Below, piece after piece: positions 46,102 through 53,923 of a stretch of DNA of 53,923 bases. Position numbers and translations under genes: made by a program. Each line of letters opens with the position of its first letter. The first letter of the stretch is position 1. The notes under the pieces are model-generated. The model saw nothing but the letters and a program-made list of their open reading frames with translations. It searched no databases and was not told the DNA's origin. The stretch lies in NCBI GenBank assembly GCA_000158655.1, contig EQ973344.1:620329-674251 (forward strand), given 5' to 3'. This DNA is from [Clostridium] methylpentosum DSM 5476. Its GTDB lineage: Bacteria; Bacillota; Clostridia; Oscillospirales; Ruminococcaceae.

Positions 46102-46145
46102 TATAATAAAAAACCGTAGCTACAGGTTCTGTTTTTATTATAGCA
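46102..46145. promoter_or_regulatory. Divergent promoter/operator palindrome
   Basis: TATAATAAAAA (46102-46112) and TTTTTATTATA (46132-46142) are perfect inverted repeats, 19-nt spacer. The right arm includes an extended -10 (TGCTATAAT, minus strand) for the GH106 gene. Lies between GH106 and AraC genes. Confidence 0.5.
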
Positions 46146-46282
46146 ATCCAACAAAAAGGCGTATAGAGAAAAATCCACGCGAAAGCAGGTAATTTGCCAC
46201 GAAATTGAACCGCCGCCAAGCAGCTCTAGAAATTTTCCTCCATTTATGGTATTCTGAAAGAAAAAGAGAAAGGGCGGATACC

Positions 46283-47317
46283 ATGAGCGAACTGGACCAA
46301 ATGCTGTCATCCTGCGATCTTCTGAGCAGTCAGGTAGAGATGATCCTGCAAACCTTGATCGATTCCCTCCCACAGATCCTGTCATCAATTTCCGCACAAC
46401 ATACGCAGTCCCCTCAAGCTCCTTCTTATATTCAGTTGACTGGGGACGCTATTATGAAGCCGGATCAAAACATCTCGGTCTTTCTGCATTGGCCAGACAC
46501 CAAATTCGCTCCAAAATCACCCGTCCCACGGAAGGTTCCGCATTTTCACTACCACGATTTCTACGAAATCAACTACCTGTACCGCGGAGGTGTGACAAAC
46601 AGGCTGCCCGATGCAACCATCCATCAGGACCGCAGCCAGATCCTGCTCATGAACCCCCATGCCTACCATGACCCGGTCATCGACAGCCCGGATACGCTGC
46701 TGTTTAACATTCTCATCCGCAAGGAGTTTTCCGCCGAACTCCTGAGCGGCTATTCGCCCAGCGGCACCGAGCTGATTCATCTGTTTTTGGACAACAGCCT
46801 TGGCATGGGCCCGCTCAAACCTTATTTGACGTTTGACAACACCCCAGCCATCAACTTTGTTTTGCAGCAGATGATTGTTGAATTTTACCAGGACAAACAG
46901 TATTCCCAGCAGTTGCTCTATGCCAAGCTCATCGAGCTGTGGTCCCTGCTAGCTAGGCAGCAGGATGAAAAATTTGAGCAAAACAAACGCCAGCACAATA
47001 TCCCGGAAGATGTGATTCAAATCCTGTCCTACCTGCGCAAAAACTGCGCTGTCGCCGACCTTGCCAGCACAGCCAAACAATTTGGCTTTACACCGAATTA
47101 TCTCTCCCAGTATCTCTATAAATACACCGGATATCACTACAGCGAAATTGTCTTAAACATCAAAATGCACAACGCAGTGAACTATTTGCTCCACTCAAAC
47201 TCTTCTATCCCGGAAATTGCAGAAATGACCGGCTACAGCGACGTCAGCTACTTTCGCAAGGTGTTTAAAAAAGAATTTGGAGTCTCGCCTGTCGCATATC
47301 GGAATCAGCGCCAATAA
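46283..47317 (+). CDS. AraC-family transcriptional regulator with N-terminal cupin
   Basis: 344 residues from ATG 46283 (GGGCGG-type ribosome site 6 nt upstream; the frame opens 26 codons earlier inside the intergenic region). An N-terminal helical stretch precedes the cupin motif HYHDFYEINYLYRGG and NPHAYHDPV. C-terminal HTH pair: DLASTAKQFGFTPNYLSQYL and YSDVSYFRKVFKKEFGVSPVAYR. Divergent to the GH106 gene at 42197-46078. Confidence 0.9.
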   Translation: MSELDQMLSSCDLLSSQVEMILQTLIDSLPQILSSISAQHTQSPQAPSYIQLTGDAIMKPDQNISVFLHWPDTKFAPKSPVPRKVPHFHYHDFYEINYLYRGGVTNRLPDATIHQDRSQILLMNPHAYHDPVIDSPDTLLFNILIRKEFSAELLSGYSPSGTELIHLFLDNSLGMGPLKPYLTFDNTPAINFVLQQMIVEFYQDKQYSQQLLYAKLIELWSLLARQQDEKFEQNKRQHNIPEDVIQILSYLRKNCAVADLASTAKQFGFTPNYLSQYLYKYTGYHYSEIVLNIKMHNAVNYLLHSNSSIPEIAEMTGYSDVSYFRKVFKKEFGVSPVAYRNQRQ

Positions 47318-47820
47318 AGCGGGCAACCAAACTGTTACAACGCACCGCCCCTGGCAGAACGATCTTGGTTTTATTCGGCTCGTTGCGATCGTTTGCCCTT
47401 CTGGCAGGACACAGGACCATGGAACAGAGCGCAACAACAAACAGGTAAGATTCCATTGAACGGTTCGCAGAACGATCCTGCTGCCCTGGCAGTTGCAGCG
47501 CGTGTGGTGCAGCGGATGGATTTACAACAGCCTCTCCTGTGGCGTACTTGCTATATCCCCTTTCGAATCAAATCAACCAATCCGTTTGATTCCCCTTTCC
47601 TCAAATTTACTCAGCAGAACCAGGAGCTCTGTTAGCTCTCTCGCCCATAAAACTGTCCGTTGATTTACTCCTTGCAGTGGTTTCGGTTTGGCTAATCAAA
47701 AGGGCTACCCGCCTCTGTTCTACAACAAATGCACTCTTTTCGAGATTGCTTGAGTTGTGGTCGACTGCATCTTTCCGCTTGTCCCCATAACTCTCCCTCT
47801 GTCCTGACAGAAAAGAAATA
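47318..47820. other. Intergenic stretch with a possible further IS200-like left end
   Basis: About 500 nt without a credible gene. CCCCTGGCAGAACGATC and GGTTTTATTC near 47347-47375 resemble the IS200-like left end CCCCTGGTAGAACCAGG-GGTTTTGTTAAG, but no terminator hairpin abuts it and no right end was found. Short frames on the minus strand have no ribosome sites. Confidence 0.35.
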
Positions 47821-47823
47821 AAT

Positions 47824-47860
47824 AAGGCCATCAGCCCGACTTTGCCGGGCTGATGGCCTT
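47824..47860 (-). terminator. Terminator of the second GH106-like gene
   Basis: 15-bp stem AAGGCCATCAGCCCG (47824-47838)/CGGGCTGATGGCCTT (47846-47860); TATTTATTTCTTTT follows on the minus strand. 26 nt after the stop. Confidence 0.9.
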
Positions 47861-47885
47861 GTTGCTTATAGAGCAAAAGATGATC

Positions 47886-50800
47886 TTACTTCTTCTTTTT
47901 GTTCCATACGAATCCAGTGGAAACGAGGGCAAGCAATGCAAACGCAACAGCCGCCGGAGCGGAATCGCCTGTCTTAGCATTGCCGCTTGCTGTCGTCATG
48001 GCAATGTCCCCTCGGACTGTTTCACCCTCCGTTTCGGCACCAACTGCCACCAAGCTGTCAATCGCCACACTCAGGTTATCAGCTGCGGCATTCACTTCCT
48101 CCTGTTGTGCATTTTCATTGCCATAGACTGCTTTGGCCTCTTCATTCGCGGTGTTAAATGTTGCTACGCTCTGCGCTGTAAACGCCGTGGTGTCAAGCTC
48201 AGCCGCTTGTGCAAGAACAGCTTCGAGCACACTCTTATCCGCACGGTAACGCAGGTTCATCATCGCATTGAGCAGTGTGGATTCCGCTGTCTCCACATCC
48301 TCCTGCATCGCGTTTCCATCTGCATAAACGGTATTTGCATCCGCCAAAGCTTCGGCAAACGGCTGTGCGGTAGCAGGGGTGTAGCGGTCAATCTGCGCGT
48401 TAAAGCTGTTTGCCAGCTCAATCAGTTCGCCCAGCCCTGTCTTGTCGCCTCGGACAAAACCGAGCTTGTGAATTTCCGTCATGAGCGACTGCCAGGCCGC
48501 GTCCACCTCTTGCTGGGTTGCCCCTATGTTGGCTGCAACCATTTGCGCGTCTTTGAGCGCTGCGGCAAAGGATACCTGCACGTCTTGGATGACGTTGTCA
48601 AATGCCTCTGACTCCGCCTCTTCCTCGGCATAGGCGATGACCTTGTTGAGAATGCTCTTGTCCGCCTGCTGATCTTCGGGAACCGAAACCACAACATCGC
48701 GGTAGGGCGTCACGGTGACGCCGCCGAGCAGGCCGTAGGTTGTGGGGAAGGAAGCGTAGGCGTCACGGGCGTTTGCGTACCCTCCCGAAGCGCGGACCGC
48801 CTTCGCAAGAGTCGTGCCGGTGCGGACGGTGAGGGTGTTCTCCCCTTCTGTCAGGAACCGGCCCAAGTCCAAGGTGGGATTGTATTGGTCGACATTCGGA
48901 AGAACGCTACCGTTTAGGGTGACTTCAAGAATGTTGTCATAAGTCGCTCCTAAATCGAGCAATGCGCCGTCACAGTCTCCTTCTACGATAAAGGTGGCGG
49001 TGTAGAGCCCCTGACCCGAGCTGTTTTCCAGGCCCTCAATCTGCGACCAGTCTGTCAGGCCGTTGAGGCTGTAGGGACCAAGCTCCACTTTTTTGGTGTC
49101 GTAAACATCGTTCTGCGCGTTGTCGCCCGGCTCATAGCTCGTGACGGTGAGAGTCCAGTCATTCAGGGCAAAGGGAGATGCCACCTCGTCCACAGAGCCT
49201 GTGATGGTTTCCCCACCCACTGTGACGTCGTAGGAGGTCGGCTCGGTTGTGCGGTAGACAACTCTCCCATCCTCATAGAGAAGCTGACCAACGCCGCTGT
49301 TGTTGGCAGCGCTCACGAGGTCAAATTCACCGAACAGGGTGGTGTCGCTGGTGATTCCGATGAGCAGCACCTCGCTGTCCTGTACTGTGACATCAAGGCT
49401 GATCGTGCCATTCCCATTGTCGGTGTACGCGAGGATCGGGGTGATCTCCCCTGTCCACGGGTTGAGACTGTAGGGCTGGCCAGTTCCTTCGAGGGTGAGG
49501 GTAGTTGTAATCGCGGCAGCATCATCGTGATAGATGTCGTTGCTCGCGTAATCGTCGCTGGTCGAATGGTTGTAAAGATAGTAAAGATCCGCTTTGTCAG
49601 AGACACGGTGCTGTGCTGCCAACTTGACGGGAGAGGAGTAGCGTACACTCGGCAGGATCCCGAGCTGTGCAAGCGCTGCGGGGAGATCGTCTTCCTCTGC
49701 AATCGACACAGTGGTGGACAGGGCGGAGAGCTCTGCAAAAATGGCCTGAACCTCGTTGTCCGCATCGGTGCTGTAAGTGCCGTCTTTCACTGGGGTTGTG
49801 CCGACCAGAATGATCGGCAGCCCGGCTTTTGCATAGGTGAGAATCTGCTGGGCCGCAGAGAGTTCCATGCTCTGCTCATTGTTGATGACGAGTGCGCGGT
49901 AGCCCGCATAATCAGGGTTAAAAACGCCGTTTTCCACAACTGCGGTGTCGAGCGCGAAGTTGCCGGGAGAAATGTAGTTGTAGGAATAGCCGCGGTCGGT
50001 TACCGGGTTGTCCCCCGGGACGTTGCCGTCGAGGTAGAGGACGCCCTTAGTATATCCCTCGTCGGTGCGGATGCCGAGATCGGCGCGATAAACTGCAAAG
50101 TCAACATCCGCCGAGCCGTATTGCAGAAAGGTCTGCAGACGGGAAACATAATCAACAAACCCTTCCTTCATGTAGTCCCAGGACGGTTGGCGGTTGTTCC
50201 AGGCCTCAGAGAACTTCGGGTCATCAAACGGCTGCCAGCCAGGCCATTTGTTTTTGGAGCACTGCTGAGACTGGGTGGGGAAGCCGTGCAGCACAAACTG
50301 GTTTGCACCCGCCGATGCGGTGCGGTTGAGCAGCTCGAGCAGCATCTGCCAGGTGACCTGATAGGAACCGCCAAAGGTTGCGCCCAACTCAACCGAAACG
50401 AGCTCGGTGCCCCCCATATTGGCTGCGCCTGCGAGGGAGCGGAAGGAGTCGGGGCATTTTGCCATGCCGAGGGACTCGCCCTCTGCTACGTCAAGGTAGG
50501 AAGCTGCTTCAATCGAGTCAACCCAGCCGTTGTCGCTGGTTCCCTGCGCCTGTGCGCGGTATTTGATGTTGTGTCCGGCACACCATTCCTGTACCACCTT
50601 GATGTGGTTTTCAATATACATGTCACTGAGGTTGTTGAAGTAGTCGCTGAAGAGCTCCTCCTGCATCTTGCTGTCCGCGGCTGTATACTTTTCGTTTGAG
50701 CCGCCCCGGACGGAAAACTGTCCCATGATCAAAGGGAGATACTGTTTGATGTCGTAGCCGAGGTTTTGAGTAAAGTAGCTTTCCAAAGCAGTGCTCCACG

Positions 50801-51731
50801 GCAGATCGACTCCGGTGAGTTCAAGGGAATCCTCAAACATATTTCCCCCATATTGGGCAAAATGCTCCCGAATTTCGTCGGTCATCATGTGGTTGTCCCA
50901 GTAGTCGAGGATCGCCTGGGTTCCCTCCAGGCTGAAGTGGTCGATGACATAGGCGGTGGGTGAGGTGTCGCCCGAGGTCTGCCCGGTCGCGACGGAGTAA
51001 TAGGCAAAAATGGTCCATTCGCCCTGTTCTCCCGGCGTCCAGGAGAAGGTTCCATTTTGCAGGTCAATTGCTGCGTCGTCGATAACCTGCAGGGTGGTCT
51101 CATCGATTCCATACTCTGAAGCTCCCTCCAGGGTGCCGCTCGTCTGTGCGACGACAATTGTCACCAGCTGCGGGTCGGAAGCGGCGTTCGCCGGGGCGGA
51201 CGGAATTGCAAAACTGTTTTGGGGTTGTCCGTCCACTGTGAAGTGTGTGGTGCTGGCGGCGAGCTTTTTGGATGAGGCATCACTGTTTAAGTCAAGCCCC
51301 GGAACTCCGGCGGGCCAGCGGGGTCCGATGGTGAGATCGACGGAGATGCCGTAGTGCTCCGCTGCTTCTATGAGGACTTCCACCGAATCGTTCCAGCCCT
51401 CAGAACTCCAGCCATACCGCTCCGCGTCCACAGCGTCGGAGAGATATCCCTCGGTGATGCCGATCAGCTCAATGCAGCCGAATCCGGCTTGTTTGATCTC
51501 TTTGACCTCTTGCCAGATCATTTCCGGGTCAATGTCGGCGCTCGGCCACCAGGTGCGGACTTTCATGCTCTGCGCAGCGCTTGGGTCGGCGAACGACTGG
51601 GCAAACGACCCTGTCGCCGTCTCCCCCGCTGCCGAAGCGGTCAGCAATCCGCCAGAGATGGTTCCCATAGTGAGCGCCGCAGCCAGGATTAGGGAGAGCA
51701 GTTTTTGCCGAATGTTGATCATTTCTTTCAT
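47886..51731 (-). CDS. GH106-like alpha-L-rhamnosidase, secreted and wall-anchored
   Basis: 1281 residues from ATG 51731 (GAAGGA 6 nt upstream; ATG 51722 is an alternative). Signal peptide with INIRQKLLSLILAAAL, ending near TASAAG. The catalytic region opens with KVRTWWPSADIDPEMIW and AGFGCIELIGITEGY, then LTIGPRWPAG and a beta/alpha-barrel region with VLHGFPTQSQQCSKNKWPGW, all in the order seen in the 42197 enzyme. A jelly-roll near 930-1050 (SSGQGLYTATF, LEVTLNGSVLPN, GENTLTVRTG), three FIVAR-like repeats with EIHKLGFVRGDK and tail NAKTGD with NKKKK follow. The FIVAR block is nearly identical in wording to those of the GH78 enzymes at 1374 and 29194, pointing to module exchange. Divergent to the AraC gene at 51937. 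Confidence 0.8.
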   Translation of the reverse strand: MKEMINIRQKLLSLILAAALTMGTISGGLLTASAAGETATGSFAQSFADPSAAQSMKVRTWWPSADIDPEMIWQEVKEIKQAGFGCIELIGITEGYLSDAVDAERYGWSSEGWNDSVEVLIEAAEHYGISVDLTIGPRWPAGVPGLDLNSDASSKKLAASTTHFTVDGQPQNSFAIPSAPANAASDPQLVTIVVAQTSGTLEGASEYGIDETTLQVIDDAAIDLQNGTFSWTPGEQGEWTIFAYYSVATGQTSGDTSPTAYVIDHFSLEGTQAILDYWDNHMMTDEIREHFAQYGGNMFEDSLELTGVDLPWSTALESYFTQNLGYDIKQYLPLIMGQFSVRGGSNEKYTAADSKMQEELFSDYFNNLSDMYIENHIKVVQEWCAGHNIKYRAQAQGTSDNGWVDSIEAASYLDVAEGESLGMAKCPDSFRSLAGAANMGGTELVSVELGATFGGSYQVTWQMLLELLNRTASAGANQFVLHGFPTQSQQCSKNKWPGWQPFDDPKFSEAWNNRQPSWDYMKEGFVDYVSRLQTFLQYGSADVDFAVYRADLGIRTDEGYTKGVLYLDGNVPGDNPVTDRGYSYNYISPGNFALDTAVVENGVFNPDYAGYRALVINNEQSMELSAAQQILTYAKAGLPIILVGTTPVKDGTYSTDADNEVQAIFAELSALSTTVSIAEEDDLPAALAQLGILPSVRYSSPVKLAAQHRVSDKADLYYLYNHSTSDDYASNDIYHDDAAAITTTLTLEGTGQPYSLNPWTGEITPILAYTDNGNGTISLDVTVQDSEVLLIGITSDTTLFGEFDLVSAANNSGVGQLLYEDGRVVYRTTEPTSYDVTVGGETITGSVDEVASPFALNDWTLTVTSYEPGDNAQNDVYDTKKVELGPYSLNGLTDWSQIEGLENSSGQGLYTATFIVEGDCDGALLDLGATYDNILEVTLNGSVLPNVDQYNPTLDLGRFLTEGENTLTVRTGTTLAKAVRASGGYANARDAYASFPTTYGLLGGVTVTPYRDVVVSVPEDQQADKSILNKVIAYAEEEAESEAFDNVIQDVQVSFAAALKDAQMVAANIGATQQEVDAAWQSLMTEIHKLGFVRGDKTGLGELIELANSFNAQIDRYTPATAQPFAEALADANTVYADGNAMQEDVETAESTLLNAMMNLRYRADKSVLEAVLAQAAELDTTAFTAQSVATFNTANEEAKAVYGNENAQQEEVNAAADNLSVAIDSLVAVGAETEGETVRGDIAMTTASGNAKTGDSAPAAVAFALLALVSTGFVWNKKKK

Positions 51732-51811
51732 CCTTCTTCCTTCATGTGAATTTATACACAAAATATTGTTCTGTGTTGTTGTAATTGTATCATCTTTCCA
51801 ACCACAGGTCA

Positions 51812-51836
51812 TTGACCCGAGGTAAGATTTTGACCC
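51812..51836. promoter_or_regulatory. Direct repeat, candidate AraC operator
   Basis: TTGACCC occurs at 51812-51818 and 51830-51836, each followed by a purine-rich GA.G/AAAG end. Located in the GH106/AraC divergent region, upstream of the GH106 gene. Confidence 0.4.
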
Positions 51837-51875
51837 AAAGGTGTCCACTATCGCTATCAATTTAGAGCAGAACGT

Positions 51876-51904
51876 TTGATTTTTACAGCCCGTTCTGCTA
51901 TAGT
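51876..51904 (+). promoter_or_regulatory. Promoter of the AraC gene at 51937
   Basis: TTGATT (51876-51881), 17-nt spacer, TATAGT (51899-51904). Confidence 0.7.
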
Positions 51905-51936
51905 GAAAGCATCGAATGAAGAAGGGAGAGATTGGA

Positions 51937-53004
51937 ATGTGTTTGGAAGAGTATGTGCAACGTGCGTTCCGTGAACAGGAGCGCGCGGTTCATACCAACG
52001 AAAAACGGGGACAGAATACAATCAAGTCAAAAATGATTTGGGTTTTGGATGAGGCGTTTTTGGAGAGGGAATTTGGCCCCTCCAATATACTAATTAACGC
52101 CCACATTCCCTCCTTCAACCGAAACCCACGCCCGCACAAACACGATTTTTTTGAACTGGTTTACCTGCACCGCGGTTGCATGACCAATACGGTGGACGGT
52201 AACATACTCCGGCTCAACCAAGGAGATTTTTGCCTGATGAACCCCCATGCAGTCCACATGCCGGTCACAGACGGAGACCAGCCTCTTGCGCTGAATATTA
52301 TGCTGAAAAAGCAGCTGTTTGACCGGGTTTTTCTCGGCATGAACCTCGACAACGAGCTGTTTGCAAACTTTTTTGTGGATTTTCTCTTTTTTAAAAAGCA
52401 GAAACAAAACTATCTCCTTTTTTCCAGCCGATTTCAAAACACACAGATTGTCTCCCAATACCTGCTGCAAATTCTGAGGGAGTATTATGATACTGCGCTG
52501 TATCACCAACGGGTGATCGAATCGATGCTCTCCTGTCTGTTTGTGGAATTGGCGCGCAGCTACCAGCGGGAACTTGACCAGGCGAGCGCAGAAGAAAACT
52601 CACGGGGCGGCGTCACCGAAATCATTGCCTATCTCGCTGAAAACTTTCGCACAGCCTCGCTGCAGTCCACAGCACAACGGTTTCACTACCACCCCAAATA
52701 CATTCCAACCCTTCTCAAAAAGCACTTTGGAAAAAGCTTTACAGAGATCATTCAGTGCTTTAAGCTCAACCATGCCTGCCAGCTGTTGCGCCAAACCGAT
52801 CTGTCGGTATCTGAGATTATCGAGGAGTCCGGCTACTCCAACCGCAGCTATTTCTACCGGGTGTTTCAACAGCAATTGGGAGTTCATCCCCTCGATTTCC
52901 GCATCCTTCCCCCTGAAAACCTTCCCAAACTGCCTTGGTATGGCAAGCAACTGCTTTCAGAAGCTAGTCAGGAACAAGCAGCAACCAAGCCGGTTGTTCG
53001 GTAA
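51937..53004 (+). CDS. AraC-family transcriptional regulator with N-terminal cupin
   Basis: 355 residues from ATG 51937, preceded by AAGGGAGA at 7 nt; an in-frame ATG at 51916 lacks a site. Cupin motif HKHDFFELVYLHRG and NPHAVHMPV; C-terminal HTH pair (SLQSTAQRFHYHPKYIPTLL; YSNRSYFYRVFQQQLGVHPLDFR). The terminal ~30 residues extend past the usual end. Divergent to the GH106-like gene at 47886-51731. Confidence 0.9.
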   Translation: MCLEEYVQRAFREQERAVHTNEKRGQNTIKSKMIWVLDEAFLEREFGPSNILINAHIPSFNRNPRPHKHDFFELVYLHRGCMTNTVDGNILRLNQGDFCLMNPHAVHMPVTDGDQPLALNIMLKKQLFDRVFLGMNLDNELFANFFVDFLFFKKQKQNYLLFSSRFQNTQIVSQYLLQILREYYDTALYHQRVIESMLSCLFVELARSYQRELDQASAEENSRGGVTEIIAYLAENFRTASLQSTAQRFHYHPKYIPTLLKKHFGKSFTEIIQCFKLNHACQLLRQTDLSVSEIIEESGYSNRSYFYRVFQQQLGVHPLDFRILPPENLPKLPWYGKQLLSEASQEQAATKPVVR

Positions 53005-53039
53005 AATGAGAACCAGGCATTTCCTTTGAACTCGACATG

Positions 53040-53765
53040 CTCAAACCTAAAAGCCGTGGAGAATCTTATCCTGGCAATTCGCCAGGATGGAACGACAGTA
53101 CAGGAATTTGCGGACGAACTGGGAGTAAGCCTCAAATAGATGAAAAACTGGTCGTACAGGCACAACAGTGAAAGGCGAAACTTGCTCAAAGGAATTTCAG
53201 GGCCGACCAAGGAAAGATGGGCAGCCTCCCAGACAGGTATGCAGAAAGAGCTAAAGCGGCTTCGCAAGGAAAAATATGTAGCTATCTATCGTCACTGGAA
53301 CGAATACCCTGTATCCGTTATGCGCAAATTCTTCCAAATATCTCGATCAGAGCGAACAGACCAAATACAAAATGGATCACAGATATTTCTTATATCTACA
53401 CCAAGAAATTTGTATTTGTCCATGATCTGTGACTTATATGATATTGTTGTATAGAAGCCATCTGCACAACAAACAGTCAGCCTCGTTCTGGACGGGCTGG
53501 CTATAAAGAGAGAAAAAGAGAGTCACTGCGGAGCTACGACTCCACAGCGACCAAAATTTTCAATACACTTCACAGGGGTATTTCAACCGAACTCAATTTT
53601 ATAGCATTCCGCCGTCCCTGCCAGGCAAGGGAAATCCCTATGATATCATGTCCTTTAGGCACAATGCTGTTCTTTTCTATTTTAGAAACGGAATGCATCT
53701 ACCGGCATAAGTCAAAGACATTTCAGGAGGTCAACTCTACAGTGATGAGCGTATTCAGATAAAAA
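53040..53765 (+). pseudogene. IS3-family transposase fossil (orfA and orfB remains)
   Basis: orfA-like: TVQEFADELGVS, a stop, then ERRNLLKGISGPTKERWAAS and KELKRLRKEKYVA. orfB-like, in several frames: YPVSVMRKFF, then WITDISYIYTKK (first Asp of the DDE triad), YLSMICDLYD, AQQTVSLVLD, LHSDQNFQYTSQGYF (second Asp, partly from neighbouring frames), GNPYD, and DERIQIK near the end. Stops and shifts throughout. About 720 nt remain of an element usually near 1.3 kb, so much of orfB is lost. Confidence 0.75.
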
Positions 53766-53796
53766 TTAGAGTGGCGCTGCTGACGCAGCGCCACTC
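53761..53796 (-). terminator. Terminator of the gene entering from the right
   Basis: GAGTGGCGCTGC (53769-53780) pairs with GCAGCGCCACTC (53785-53796), TGAC loop; TAATTTTT follows on the minus strand. Confidence 0.9.
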
Positions 53797-53883
53797 CGTT
53801 TAAACATCAATATAGGGTCTTTTTGTGCTGTCTGCATATTCTGGGGCAGTCTAGTTGTTAGGCAGATTCTTTTTATAAATTCG

Positions 53884-53923
53884 TTATTTTTTCTTTTTGT
53901 TGAGAAGCACGCCTGCGCCAGTC
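53884..53923 (-). CDS. C-terminal end of another anchored protein (partial)
   Basis: Minus-strand codons TGAGVLLNKKKK followed by TAA (53884-53886), open to the window edge. The basic KKKK end matches the tails of the enzymes at 47886 and 29194, and a strong terminator follows 87 nt on. Only 12 residues are visible, so the catalytic type is unknown. Confidence 0.6.
   Translation of the reverse strand, partial: TGAGVLLNKKKK

Noticed and set aside
47265-47876. Small minus-strand frames downstream of the 46283 regulator
   Set aside because: No ribosome sites, no recognisable domains, unusual composition; one overlaps the AraC gene end.

Overview
The window looks like chromosomal DNA of a gut-type Gram-positive Clostridia member, most likely Oscillospiraceae/Ruminococcaceae. 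This is inferred from strong AGGAGG ribosome sites, GC-rich genes in AT-rich spacers, AraC regulators of Firmicutes type, and sortase-type C-terminal tails ending in Lys/Arg. No rRNA, tRNA or housekeeping gene is present to fix the taxon.

The locus is a cluster of very large secreted, wall-anchored exo-glycosidases for deoxy-sugar-rich glycans. Intact or nearly intact enzymes are: GH78 alpha-L-rhamnosidases (1374-5735 +, 29194-33666 -), two divergent GH78-like enzymes (14353-17625 - and 18868-23268 -), two GH95 alpha-L-fucosidase-family enzymes (7201-12432 - and 35951-40924 -), and two GH106-like rhamnosidases (42197-46078 - and 47886-51731 -). A GH78 gene at 24597-27364 has lost its catalytic core. 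A further anchored protein begins at the right edge. Nearly all share one C-terminal plan: three FIVAR-like helical repeats containing a near-invariant EIHKLGF segment, then a sorting-signal-like tail whose motif is mostly [NS]-A-[KR]-T-G-[DE] rather than LPXTG. No transporter, sugar kinase or isomerase is present, so this is a surface depolymerisation locus whose products must be imported by genes elsewhere.

Regulation appears local. Five AraC-family regulators with an N-terminal cupin sit beside enzyme genes; four are divergent to a glycosidase (1174/1374, 33666/33922, 46078/46283, 51731/51937) and one lies between two GH78 genes. Several intergenic regions hold palindromes or direct repeats that are good operator candidates, and four enzyme promoters have an extended -10 with a weak -35, as expected for activator-dependent promoters. 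A small XRE regulator lies at 18033-18497.

The most unusual feature is a family of IS200/IS605-like elements: one copy with a nearly complete but nonsense-riddled tnpA (6398-7125), one badly decayed copy (35105-35734) and three short copies without tnpA (5805-6030, 27530-27770, 41187-41440). All five lie immediately downstream of a Rho-independent terminator, with the same end facing the T-tract and the same orientation as the terminated gene. The locus also carries much decay: an amber codon splitting one GH78 gene, an out-of-frame deletion fusion, two fossil anchored-protein genes (23609-24300, 41500-42190) and an IS3-family fossil (53040-53765). It looks like a gene family expanding and contracting by recombination among its own modules.
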